Assembly (NCBI GenBank): GCA_965221735.1
Contig: OZ244910.1
Coordinates: forward strand, 1,426,001 to 1,490,000
Length of the DNA: 64,000 nt
Source: UBA2991 sp965221735
Lineage (GTDB): Bacteria; Chloroflexota; Dehalococcoidia; Tepidiformales; Tepidiformaceae
Direction: 5' to 3'
Both the position numbers and the translations under genes were made by a program. The notes below the pieces were generated by a model, which had not been told where the DNA came from, did no database searches, and saw only the letters and a program-made list of their open reading frames with translations. Below are positions 1 through 7,584 of the stretch, piece by piece. How positions within the stretch are numbered: position 1 is the first letter of the stretch; each line of letters opens with the position of its first letter.

Positions 1-2
1 CG

Positions 3-452
3 GCCCCCGCCAACCTGGAAGCGGCGCGGGCGTCGCTCGAGCAACTCGTCGAGGCTGCCCGCCCGCACGGAATCGTCATCGGCATCGAGAACCGGCTCGA
101 TTACCACCAGATTCCCCTCCCCGCAGAGTCGCGCGCCCTCATGGAGGGCTTCGCCCCCGACGAGGTCGGCCACTGGCACGACACCGGCCACGCCGAGGTG
201 CTCGACCGCCTCGGTTACCTGCCGCATGCCGCCTGGTTCGACGAGCTTGGAGACCGCCTCGTCGGCGCCCACGTCCACGATGTGCGTGGCGTCGTCGACC
301 ATCGCGCGCCCGGCACGGCCCAGCTCGACTGGGAGATGGTCGCCGGCGGTCTTGGCTCGCTCGACGCCATCACCCTCGAGATCGACCAGCGCGAGAGCGA
401 CGACGACGTCCGCGCCGCCCCGGCCTTCCTCCGGTCAGTGGGCCTGGGTTAG
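3..452 (+). CDS. sugar phosphate isomerase/epimerase-like protein (5' truncated)
   Basis: The window opens inside this gene; the frame is open from base 3 and 149 residues of the C-terminal part are seen. The strings IGIENR, WHDTGHA and GAHVHDV are what is expected of a xylose isomerase-like TIM barrel (AP endonuclease 2 superfamily): the Glu of IGIENR and the Asp/His of DTGHA and HVHD would be metal ligands. Such proteins isomerise or epimerise sugars or sugar phosphates, but the substrate cannot be told from this fragment. It ends against nadC, which is convergent: its TAG overlaps the TAA of nadC by two bases. Confidence 0.7.
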   Translation, partial: APANLEAARASLEQLVEAARPHGIVIGIENRLDYHQIPLPAESRALMEGFAPDEVGHWHDTGHAEVLDRLGYLPHAAWFDELGDRLVGAHVHDVRGVVDHRAPGTAQLDWEMVAGGLGSLDAITLEIDQRESDDDVRAAPAFLRSVGLG

Positions 453-1321
453 CCGCCCTCGTCCTCGAAGTCGATGTCGAGCGCGATGTCGAGCGCTGGC
501 GCGCTGTGCGTCAGCGCCCCCGACGAGATCGCGTCCACGCCCGTCGCCGCGACCTCCGCGACCCGTTCCAGCGTGATGCCGCCGCTCGCCTCCAGCCTCG
601 CCCGTCCCCCTGCGATGGCGACGGCCTCGCGCATCTGCTCCGTCGTCATGTTGTCGAGCAGGATCCACTCCGGTCCTGCGTCGAGCGCCTCCCGCAGTTC
701 GTCGAGCGTGTCGACCTCGATTTCGATCGGAGTGTTCGGCGCGTGCTGGCGGATCGTCGCGACCGCCTGCGCGAGCGTGCGGCCCTGCTGGGCGACTGCC
801 TCGCGGTGGTTGTCCTTGATCATCCCCATTACGGCCAGATCCCGCCGGTGGTTCGTGCCGCCCCCGCAGCGGACCGCGTACTTTTCCATGTCCCGGAGGC
901 CGGGCGTCGTCTTCCGCGTGTCGAGGATGACGCAGTCCGTGCCTGCTATCGCCTCTACATAACGTTTCGTGAGCGTTGCCACGCCCGATAGCCGCTGCAC
1001 GAAGTTCAGCGCCGTCCGCTCTCCCGACAGGATCGCCCGGGCCGGCCCCGAGACCGTCGCCAGAACCCTCCCGCCCTCCACCTGGTCCCCGTCGTCCACA
1101 TGAGCTTCGAAGGCGGTCCGCTCGTCCAGGGTCGAGAAGACGTAGCCAGCCACGACAAGCCCCGAGACCACCCCCGCCTCCCGCGCCACCAGCCGACCCC
1201 GCGCGCTGAGCTCCGGCCCGACCACCGCCTGCGTCGTCACGTCGTCGCCGGCTCGATCCTCCGAGAGCGCCGTTCGCACGACTGCGACGATGGCCCCCAG
1301 GGGCGGCGGTTCAACGAGCAC
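449..1321 (-). CDS. nadC: nicotinate-nucleotide pyrophosphorylase (quinolinate phosphoribosyltransferase)
   Basis: Converts quinolinate and PRPP to nicotinate mononucleotide, CO2 and PPi, the third step of de novo NAD synthesis in the cytosol. The family signature is complete: LSGERTALNFVQRLSG near residue 100, ILDTRKTTPGLRDMEKYAV near 135, GGGTNHR and MGMIKDNH after it. I chose GTG at 1321, giving 290 residues, the usual family length; it overlaps the end of nadB by 11 bases. An ATG at 1354 would add 11 residues (MPAGRAGRCST) that look like nadB read-through. Second gene of a nadB-nadC operon, so probably controlled by the palindrome in front of nadB. Confidence 0.95.
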   Translation of the reverse strand: MLVEPPPLGAIVAVVRTALSEDRAGDDVTTQAVVGPELSARGRLVAREAGVVSGLVVAGYVFSTLDERTAFEAHVDDGDQVEGGRVLATVSGPARAILSGERTALNFVQRLSGVATLTKRYVEAIAGTDCVILDTRKTTPGLRDMEKYAVRCGGGTNHRRDLAVMGMIKDNHREAVAQQGRTLAQAVATIRQHAPNTPIEIEVDTLDELREALDAGPEWILLDNMTTEQMREAVAIAGGRARLEASGGITLERVAEVAATGVDAISSGALTHSAPALDIALDIDFEDEGG

Positions 1322-2855
1322 GGTGGAACACCTGCCGGCGCGCCCAGCGGGCATCGTCGCGGTCGGGGAAGTCGGTGCGGAAGTGGGCGCCGCGGCTCTC
1401 CTCGCGTCTGAGCGCCGCCGTCAACAGCAATTCCGCGAAGACCCCCAGCCAGCGTCGCTCGTGTCCCTCCCGCGACGGCTCCGGCTCCCCCACGGCCCAC
1501 GTCTCGACTGCGTCCAGTCCGGCCTGGAGCGCCTCTCCGGAACGCTCGATGCCGGCGTGCTCCCATAACAGCCGCTGAACGGCCGGACGGTCGGGCGGCG
1601 TTGTTCTGCCTGCCGCGAAGGGCGTCGAGTCGGGGCACGGCGCCATCGCCCCGCCCGTCCCTTCCGCGATGTGCTCGATCGCCGTCTTCGCGAACACCAC
1701 GGTCTCCAGCAGCGAGTTGCTCGCCAGCCGGTTCGCGCCGTGGACGCCGGTCGCGGCGGTCTCGCCGCAGGCATACAGACCCGGCACGGTCGTGCGCGCC
1801 CACGAGTCGGTGCGCACCCCGCCCATCAGGTAGTGCGCGGCGGGGGCGACCGGCACCGGGTCGTGGCGCAGGTCGATTCCCTGCTCGCCGCAGAAGGCCG
1901 CGATCCCCGGGAAACGCTCGATCGGGTCCACGCGGTCCAGTGCGGTGCAGTCGAGCCAGACGTGGTCGGAGCCCGCGTCGCGCATCTCCGCCACCATCGC
2001 CCGCGCGACCACGTCGCGCGGCGCGAGGTCGGCGAGGTCGTGGTAGCGCGGCATGAACGCCTCGCCCCCGTTGTTCCGCAGCACCGCGCCCTCGCCCCGC
2101 AGAGCCTCCGAGATCAGGAAGGGCGGCGCTCCCTGACGGCGGAAGGCCGTCGGATGGAACTGGTAGAACTCGAGGTCGGTCACCTCCGCCCCGGCGTCGA
2201 AGGCGAGGGCGATGCCGTCGCCCGTGGCCACGGGCGGATTCGTCGTGTGCGAGAAGGCCGCCCCCGCCCCACCCGTCGCCAGCACGACCGCGTCCGACTC
2301 GAACACGCACTCCGTTCCGGTCGCCTGGTCGAGGGCGCGAACGCCCACGGTCTTGCCGTTCTCCAGGAGGACCTCGGTCGCCAGCGTGTGCTCCCGGACG
2401 GTGATCCGGCCGCTCTCGACCTGTTCCGCGAGCGCCGTCGTGATGGCCGCCCCGGTCCGGTCGCCGCGAGCGTGCAGGACGCGCGCGTTCCGATGCGCGC
2501 CCTCGCGCCCGAAGGCGGGCCCCGCCCCCTCGCTGTCGAAGGCGACCCCGTACCGCTCGAGGTCGCGAATGCGGCGCGGTGCGCTCTCCACGAGGATGCG
2601 CGCCATCGCCTCGTCGACGAGGCCCGCGCCCGCCGCGATCGTGTCCTTCAGATGCTGTTCGGTGGAGTCGTCCGGGCCGATCGCGGCGGCAATGCCGCCC
2701 TGCGCGTGGCGCGTGCTCCCCTCGTGCAGCTCCCCCTTCGTGACGAGGAGCACGGGGCCCAGCGCGCTCGCTTCAAGCGCGGCGAAGAGGCCCGCCATGC
2801 CGCTCCCGACCACGATCGCCCGGTACCGGCCATCCGCCCGTGGGGGATCGCTCAC
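1311..2855 (-). CDS. nadB: L-aspartate oxidase
   Basis: FAD enzyme that oxidises L-aspartate to iminoaspartate, the first step of de novo NAD synthesis. The N-terminal dinucleotide motif VVGSGMAGLFAALEAS lies near residues 15-30, STRHAQGGIAAA follows near 50, and the family motif HGANRLASNSLLE is near 340. Length from GTG 2855 is 514 residues, normal for NadB. The frame stays open upstream to 3359, but that stretch is antisense to def, so it is not coding. There is no ribosome binding site: a TACACT box ends 7 bases before the GTG, so the mRNA is predicted to be leaderless, and a 31-bp palindrome abuts the start codon. nadA is not in the window. Confidence 0.95.
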   Translation of the reverse strand: MSDPPRADGRYRAIVVGSGMAGLFAALEASALGPVLLVTKGELHEGSTRHAQGGIAAAIGPDDSTEQHLKDTIAAGAGLVDEAMARILVESAPRRIRDLERYGVAFDSEGAGPAFGREGAHRNARVLHARGDRTGAAITTALAEQVESGRITVREHTLATEVLLENGKTVGVRALDQATGTECVFESDAVVLATGGAGAAFSHTTNPPVATGDGIALAFDAGAEVTDLEFYQFHPTAFRRQGAPPFLISEALRGEGAVLRNNGGEAFMPRYHDLADLAPRDVVARAMVAEMRDAGSDHVWLDCTALDRVDPIERFPGIAAFCGEQGIDLRHDPVPVAPAAHYLMGGVRTDSWARTTVPGLYACGETAATGVHGANRLASNSLLETVVFAKTAIEHIAEGTGGAMAPCPDSTPFAAGRTTPPDRPAVQRLLWEHAGIERSGEALQAGLDAVETWAVGEPEPSREGHERRWLGVFAELLLTAALRREESRGAHFRTDFPDRDDARWARRQVFHRAR

Positions 2856-2886
2856 GGGACTTAGTGTACGTGGTACACCAAGTCCC
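2856..2886. promoter_or_regulatory. 31-bp near-perfect palindrome, candidate NAD-regulon operator
   Basis: Left arm GGGACTTAGTGTAC, centre gtg, right arm GTACACCAAGTCCC: 14-base arms with one mismatched pair. It begins one base before the nadB start codon and covers the predicted nadB -10 box and transcription start, so a bound protein would block nadBC transcription. The divergent def promoter lies 50 bp away. An NrtR-type regulator is encoded at 56.3 kb in this window and is the obvious candidate, but the link is inference. Confidence 0.75.
2863..2868 (-). promoter_or_regulatory. nadB -10 box
   Basis: TACACT on the minus strand followed by 7 bases and GTG. Predicts a leaderless nadBC mRNA. 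It lies inside the left arm of the 31-bp palindrome. Confidence 0.6.
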
Positions 2887-2935
2887 CGCGATGCGCGCAA
2901 GTGGCCTTGCGAGTCGCCCCAATCGCGGGCCTCCG

Positions 2936-2941
2936 TACAAT
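2936..2941 (+). promoter_or_regulatory. def -10 box
   Basis: TACAAT followed by 7 bases and GTG 2949. No purine-rich ribosome binding site is present, so a leaderless mRNA is predicted. Confidence 0.6.
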
Positions 2942-2948
2942 GAAAAGC

Positions 2949-3467
2949 GTGGCGATCCATCCCATCCGGCGCGCCGGCGACCCCGTCCTGCGGCAGAAAG
3001 CAAGGCGCGTCCGCGTGCGCGATTCGAGCATCCCGCAGCTCATCGAGGACATGTTCGAGACCATGTACGACGCCCCCGGCGTCGGTCTCGCCGCCCCCCA
3101 GATCGGCATCCCCCTCCAGGTGGTCGTGCTCGACACGCCCCCCGCCGAGCCCTTCGCCCTGCTCAACCCCCAGATCATCAAGCGCTCGGGCGAACGCCAG
3201 CTCAACGAGGGCTGCCTCTCCGTGCCCGGCTTCCGCGGCGAGATCACCCGCTCCGTCAAGGTCCTCGTGAAGGGCATCGATCCCACCACCGGGAGGGAGG
3301 TCCGCATCCGCGCCGAAGACGACCTCCTCGCCGAGGCCCTCGAGCACGAGATCGACCACCTCAACGGCATCCTCTACATCGACTACCTCGACAGCCCCGA
3401 CGCCCTCGTCCGCATCGATGCCGCCCCCGAGGAAGCAGGGGAGGAACGGGAGGAGGAAGAGGCGTGA
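2949..3467 (+). CDS. def: peptide deformylase
   Basis: Removes the formyl group from the N-terminal methionine of new proteins; a metal enzyme of the cytosol. All three family motifs are present: GVGLAAPQIG near residue 45, EGCLSVPG near 89 (Cys is a metal ligand) and HEIDHLNG near 133 (HExxH, the two other ligands and the catalytic Glu). GTG 2949 gives 172 residues and sits 7 bases after a TACAAT box; an ATG at 2940 would overlap that box and add three residues. The C-terminus ends in an acidic run (EEREEEEA). The stop overlaps the next start (TGATG), so it heads an operon with the LOG-like gene and eno. Confidence 0.95.
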   Translation: MAIHPIRRAGDPVLRQKARRVRVRDSSIPQLIEDMFETMYDAPGVGLAAPQIGIPLQVVVLDTPPAEPFALLNPQIIKRSGERQLNEGCLSVPGFRGEITRSVKVLVKGIDPTTGREVRIRAEDDLLAEALEHEIDHLNGILYIDYLDSPDALVRIDAAPEEAGEEREEEEA

Positions 3468-3937
3468 TGATCGGTGTCATCGGCGGCGAGACGTGCAGCC
3501 CCGCCGAGGGCGAGACCGCCTTCGCCGTTGGACGCGAAGTGGCCGCCCGCGGGCACACCCTCGTCTGCGGCGGACGCGGCGGGGTCATGCGCGAGGCCTG
3601 CCGCGGCGCCCGTTCCGAGGACGGCGTGACGGTCGGCATCCTTCCCGGCGACGACCGCCGCGACATGAACGAGTTCGTGACCGTCCCCATCGTCACCGGC
3701 ATCGGCTTCGCCCGAAACACGATGATCCCCCGCACCGCCGACGCCCTTGTGGCCGTCGGCGGCCGTTACGGCACCCTCAGCGAGATCGCCTTCGCCCTCA
3801 TCGCAGGCAAGCCCGTCGTCACGATGGGGAGCTGGGACCTCACTCTCCCCGATGGCGCGACTGCCCCGCTCGTCTCGTGCGACGATGCGGGTGCGGCCAT
3901 CGACGCCTGCGAGCGGCTGGCGGCAGGAGCGTCCTGA
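3467..3937 (+). CDS. TIGR00725/LOG-like Rossmann-fold protein
   Basis: 156 residues. IGVIGGETCSPAEGETAF at the N-terminus, GGRGGVMREACRGA near residue 38 and ADALVAVGGRYGTLSEIAFAL near 90 define the SLOG superfamily, family TIGR00725, related to cytokinin riboside monophosphate phosphoribohydrolase (LOG). The typical LOG motif PGGxGTxxE appears here as VGGRYGTLSE, so nucleotide hydrolase activity is uncertain. The ATG overlaps the def stop and its own TGA overlaps the eno ATG, so the three genes are translationally coupled. Specific function unknown. Confidence 0.8.
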   Translation: MIGVIGGETCSPAEGETAFAVGREVAARGHTLVCGGRGGVMREACRGARSEDGVTVGILPGDDRRDMNEFVTVPIVTGIGFARNTMIPRTADALVAVGGRYGTLSEIAFALIAGKPVVTMGSWDLTLPDGATAPLVSCDDAGAAIDACERLAAGAS

Positions 3938-5292
3938 TGCTGATCGAAGAGCTGGTCGCGCGCGAGATCCTCGATTCCCGCGGCAACCCCACCGTCCAGG
4001 TCTCCGTGCTGCTCGACGACGGCGCAGTCGGCCAGGCCGCCGTCCCCTCCGGCGCCTCGACCGGCGCCTACGAGGCCGTCGAGCTGCGCGATGGCGACGC
4101 CCGCCGCTACGGCGGCAAGGGCGTCCTCAAGGCCGTCGAGCACGTCAACGGCGAGATCAATGCCGCCCTCATCGGGCAGCCCGCCGCCGACCAGCGCGCC
4201 GTCGACGGCCAGCTCATCGAGCTGGACGGCACCGCCAACAAGGCTCGCCTTGGTGCGAACGCGATGCTCGGGGTCTCCCTCGCCGTCGCCCGCGCCGCCG
4301 CCGACTCCGCCGAGGAACCGCTCTACCGCTACCTCGGCGGCGCCGCCGCCAACCGCCTCCCCGTCCCCATGTTCAACATCCTGAACGGCGGACGCCACGC
4401 CGAGGACTCGACCGACTTCCAGGAGTTCATGGTCATGCCTGTCGGCGCCGAGACCTACTCCGAAGGCCTGCGCATGGCCGCCGAGGTTTACCAGTCGCTC
4501 AAGCGCATCCTCTCCGACCGCAACCTCAGCACCACCATCGGCGACGAGGGCGGCTTCGCTCCCTCGCTGCCCGGCAACGAGGAAGCCGTGCAGGTCGTGC
4601 TCGAAGCGATCGAGGGCGCCGGCTACCGCCCCGGCGCCGACCTCGTCCTCGCCCTCGACCCGGCCACGACCGAGCTCTACCAGGGCGGCGAATACGTCCT
4701 CGAGAAGGAGGGCCGCACCCTCACCAGCGAGGGCCTCATCGACCACTGGGAGGACTGGGCGAGCCGCTACCCCATCGCCTCCATCGAGGACGGCCTCGCC
4801 GAGGACGACTGGTCCGGCTGGAGCGCCCTCGTCGAGCGCCTCGGCGCGACCGTCCAGCTCGTCGGCGACGACCTCCTCGTCACCAACCCCGAGCGTATCC
4901 AGCGCGGCATCGATGAGGGCGCGGCCAACAGCGTCCTCGTCAAGCTGAACCAGATCGGCACCCTCAGCGAGACGCTCGACGCCATCGCCCTCGCCCACCG
5001 CGCGGGCTGGACGGCCGTCATCAGCCACCGCTCCGGCGAAACCGAGGACACGTTCATCGCCGACCTTGCGGTGGCCACCGGCGCCGGCCAGATCAAGACC
5101 GGAGCGCCGGCCCGCAGCGAACGGACCGCCAAGTACAACCGCCTGCTGGAGATCGAGACGGAGCTGGGCGCCACCGCGAGCTACGCGGGCTGGGAGGCGA
5201 TCCGCCAGCTCGGTCCGCGTCCCCCCGCCGAGACCCCACCCGCCCCACCCAGCCGCTCCCGCCGCCGCCGCAGGCCCCGCGACCGGCATTAG
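3937..5292 (+). CDS. eno: enolase
   Basis: Interconverts 2-phosphoglycerate and phosphoenolpyruvate in glycolysis. Family motifs in order: ILDSRGNPT near residue 10, SGASTGAYEAVELRDGD near 37, GDEGGFAPSLP near 205, GDDLLVTNPERI near 310, LVKLNQIGTLSET near 335 (catalytic Lys) and SHRSGETEDTFIADLAVA near 365 (substrate loop). At 451 residues it is about 20 longer than usual; the extra is a proline- and arginine-rich tail (PPAETPPAPPSRSRRRRRP) after the normal end. The ATG overlaps the preceding TGA. The tail is a lineage feature or a read-on of GC-rich DNA; the core is certain. Confidence 0.97.
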   Translation: MLIEELVAREILDSRGNPTVQVSVLLDDGAVGQAAVPSGASTGAYEAVELRDGDARRYGGKGVLKAVEHVNGEINAALIGQPAADQRAVDGQLIELDGTANKARLGANAMLGVSLAVARAAADSAEEPLYRYLGGAAANRLPVPMFNILNGGRHAEDSTDFQEFMVMPVGAETYSEGLRMAAEVYQSLKRILSDRNLSTTIGDEGGFAPSLPGNEEAVQVVLEAIEGAGYRPGADLVLALDPATTELYQGGEYVLEKEGRTLTSEGLIDHWEDWASRYPIASIEDGLAEDDWSGWSALVERLGATVQLVGDDLLVTNPERIQRGIDEGAANSVLVKLNQIGTLSETLDAIALAHRAGWTAVISHRSGETEDTFIADLAVATGAGQIKTGAPARSERTAKYNRLLEIETELGATASYAGWEAIRQLGPRPPAETPPAPPSRSRRRRRPRDRH

Positions 5293-5296
5293 GCCG

Positions 5297-6154
5297 ATGG
5301 CCGACTTCCGCGTCTCCCCGCCCCGCATCCATCCCGAGGCGGAGCGCTCGTCGCGCCCGCCCGCCGGCTCTGCCGGCTCCGTCGATGCCCACCGCCAGAC
5401 CACGTTCGTCCTCGGCGAAACCGTCGACCTCGTGCTCGACGGCCTGCGCCTCGAGTCGGCTGTCGCCGGCGAGGCGGCGGGCTCGCGCTACCGCAACCTT
5501 GCCGTCGCCGCCCTGCTCGCGACCGGTTCACGGTCGTGGAGCGCCCGCCTTGAGGCCCTCCACGCCATCGAGTCGGGCGCCTACGCCGCGGCCGTGCCCC
5601 TCGTCGCCTCGGCCGCCGATCACGAGGCCGCCTGTGTCGCGCTCCTCGCCGACGGCGCCGTCGCCTGGCAGGACCTGCTCGATGCGGACGGTGTGAGCGA
5701 CATGCCCGAAGCGCACGCAACCGAGCTCGCCCTCGGCGAACCGCCGCAGGCGACCGAACTCCCCCAACTCCTGGCGGAGGTCCGCGACGCCGCCCAGGCC
5801 CTAGCGGGGCCGTCGCCCGGCGCGACCCTGCTCCTCACGGGCGGCGAAAGCGGACCCGGTCGGATCGCCGTCACCTTTGCCGACCGCGACTTCCACATGG
5901 CTCTTGCCGAGCTGACGAGCGGCTGGCTGCTGGCGCTCGGCATCGCGAAGGTCGAGCTGCTGCTCGAAGCCGGCGACGTCCTCCCCATCTCTGACCCGGA
6001 GACGCTCAGCCGCTGGGCTCGCTCCGCCCGTCGTGAGCTGGACGAGCCCCGCCGCTGCCGCATCGAGCGCCGCGACGTCGACGGCGCCGAGCGCCTCGTC
6101 GTCGAGAACTGGCGGCGCGCCCCCGCGGGCGCCGTCCGACGCATCGTCCTCTAG
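5297..6154 (+). CDS. conserved-looking protein of unknown function
   Basis: 285 residues with no motif I recognise. The first 35 residues are proline/serine-rich and look disordered. The middle (residues 40-150) is rich in alanine and acidic residues with predicted helices; a beta-like stretch ATLLLTGGESGPGRIAVTFA occurs near residue 180. No signal peptide or membrane segment is seen. It starts 4 bases after the eno stop with no clear ribosome binding site, so it is probably the last gene of the def-eno operon. Codon use matches the neighbours, so it is a genuine gene; function not assigned. Confidence 0.65.
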   Translation: MADFRVSPPRIHPEAERSSRPPAGSAGSVDAHRQTTFVLGETVDLVLDGLRLESAVAGEAAGSRYRNLAVAALLATGSRSWSARLEALHAIESGAYAAAVPLVASAADHEAACVALLADGAVAWQDLLDADGVSDMPEAHATELALGEPPQATELPQLLAEVRDAAQALAGPSPGATLLLTGGESGPGRIAVTFADRDFHMALAELTSGWLLALGIAKVELLLEAGDVLPISDPETLSRWARSARRELDEPRRCRIERRDVDGAERLVVENWRRAPAGAVRRIVL

Positions 6155-6167
6155 CGGTGGCGGCGCG

Positions 6168-6173
6168 TACGAT
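6168..6173 (+). promoter_or_regulatory. -10 box of the lipoprotein gene at 6181
   Basis: TACGAT, then 7 bases, then ATG 6181. Predicts a leaderless mRNA. Confidence 0.5.
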
Positions 6174-6180
6174 TTCCGCG

Positions 6181-6600
6181 ATGGCCCGCTCCTTCTCCGC
6201 CCTTCTGCTTGTGGCGCTGCTCGGCCTCCTCGCCCTCGCCTGCGACGACGGGCCTGCCCCCGACCCCGTAGCCGACGAGGAGTACCTCGCCGTGATGTGC
6301 GCGAACCTCGACCGCTTCTCCGACGCGGTCATGGAGGCGACCGAGGAAGCGGAAATCGCGGCCGTTATCGAGGACTTCATCGAAGCCTTGGAAGCGGTCG
6401 CCCCGCCTGCCGACCTGCGCGACTTCCACGAGGCGTTCATCGAGTACCTGGAGGAAGCCGTCGACGATCCGACCAGCCCGCTCGTGCTCGCGCCCCCGCT
6501 TCCCGAAGACGATGCGCGGGAGCGGCTCGCGGACAAGGAGCGCTCCGTGGAGGAGTGTCGCGAGCCCACCTTCTTCAATGGTCCCCGGGCGGACCAATAG
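6181..6600 (+). CDS. small predicted lipoprotein
   Basis: 139 residues. A short basic N-terminus (MARSF), a hydrophobic stretch and the lipobox LALAC at residues 17-21 predict lipid attachment to the outer face of the membrane. The mature part is acidic, with helices such as EEAEIAAVIEDFIEALEAV near residue 55, and two further Cys (CANLDRF, EECREP). No enzymatic motif. ATG 6181 was chosen over an in-frame start at 6157 because it gives a proper signal peptide and follows a TACGAT box by 7 bases. Function unknown. Confidence 0.75.
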   Translation: MARSFSALLLVALLGLLALACDDGPAPDPVADEEYLAVMCANLDRFSDAVMEATEEAEIAAVIEDFIEALEAVAPPADLRDFHEAFIEYLEEAVDDPTSPLVLAPPLPEDDARERLADKERSVEECREPTFFNGPRADQ

Positions 6601-6611
6601 CGGCCCCCGCG

Positions 6612-6617
6612 TATACT
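6612..6617 (+). promoter_or_regulatory. ilvE -10 box with short leader
   Basis: TATACT, then about 28 bases of leader carrying the ribosome binding site GAGGAG before ATG 6652. A conventional leadered promoter, in contrast to many neighbours. Confidence 0.6.
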
Positions 6618-6651
6618 GAAACCGCCAAGCAGCCCCGAGGAGTAACCGCCG

Positions 6652-7584
6652 ATGCCCACGCCCTATGCCTACTTCCAAGGTCAGATCGTCCCGCTGGAGG
6701 AGGCGAAGGTGGGTGTGATGACCCACGCCTTCAACTACGGAACGGCGGTCTTCGAGGGCATTCGCGGCAACTGGAACGCCGACGACGGCTGCCTCTACCT
6801 CTTCCGCATGCGCGAGCACTACGAACGCCTCGCCCAGAGCAGCCGCATCCTTGGTCTGGAGATGAACGAGGAGATCGACCGGCTTTGCGACCTCACCGTC
6901 GAGATCGTCGAGCGCAGCGGCTACGAAGAGGACGTCTACATCCGCCCGATGGTCTACCTCAGCTCCGAGGTTCTCGGCGTGCGCCTGCACGGCCTCGAAA
7001 GCGACCTGCTCATCTTCATCGCCCCATTCGGCCCCTACCTCGACATCGACAAGGGCGCCCGCTGCCACACCAGCAGCTGGCGGCGCGTCGACGACACCGG
7101 CATCCCGCCCCGCGCCAAGGTGACCGGCATCTACGTCAACAGCGCCCTCGCCAAGTCGGAAGCGGAGCTGAACGGCTTCGACGAGGCCATCGTTCTCAAC
7201 TCCGACGGCCACGTCTCCGAGGGCAGCGGCGAGAACATCTTCATCGTGCGGAACGGCACCATCATCACGCCCCCGCCTTCGGATAACGTCCTCGAGGGCA
7301 TTACCGCCGCCACCGTCGTCGAGCTCGCCGCCAGCGAGCTCGGCATCGAGACCGTCGAGCGGTCCATCGACCGCTCCGAGCTCTATATCGCCGACGAGGT
7401 GTTCATGACGGGCACCGCCGCACACCTCACGCCCGTGACCGAGATCGACCGCCGAGTGGTCAAGGGAGGAGAGCCGGGCCCCATCACGAAGGAGCTCTCG
7501 CGGCTCTTCTTCGATGCCATTCGCGGCAAGAGCGAGAAGTACCGCCAGTGGTGCACCCCGGCACGCGTGCGGGTGGCGTCGTAG
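6652..7584 (+). CDS. ilvE: branched-chain amino acid aminotransferase
   Basis: PLP enzyme making valine, leucine and isoleucine from their 2-oxoacids with glutamate as donor. Fold type IV motifs: HAFNYGTAVFEGIRG near residue 25, IRPMVY near 100, YVNSALAKSEAELNGFDEAI near 160 (the Lys after ALA binds PLP) and SEGSGENIFIVRNG near 190. 310 residues, the normal length. It has its own TATACT promoter and a GAGGAG ribosome binding site. ilvC lies elsewhere in the window (39.8 kb), so the pathway genes are scattered. The last 37 bases overlap the next gene in another frame. Confidence 0.95.
   Translation: MPTPYAYFQGQIVPLEEAKVGVMTHAFNYGTAVFEGIRGNWNADDGCLYLFRMREHYERLAQSSRILGLEMNEEIDRLCDLTVEIVERSGYEEDVYIRPMVYLSSEVLGVRLHGLESDLLIFIAPFGPYLDIDKGARCHTSSWRRVDDTGIPPRAKVTGIYVNSALAKSEAELNGFDEAIVLNSDGHVSEGSGENIFIVRNGTIITPPPSDNVLEGITAATVVELAASELGIETVERSIDRSELYIADEVFMTGTAAHLTPVTEIDRRVVKGGEPGPITKELSRLFFDAIRGKSEKYRQWCTPARVRVAS

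Noticed and set aside
2856..3359. N-terminal extension of nadB upstream of GTG 2855
   Set aside because: It is antisense to def and precedes the FAD motif by far more than family length allows.
3766..5403. 545-codon open frame antisense to eno
   Set aside because: Lies over a certain enolase gene; long antisense frames are expected at this GC content, and the product shows repetitive Gly/Ala/Asp-rich sequence with no motif.
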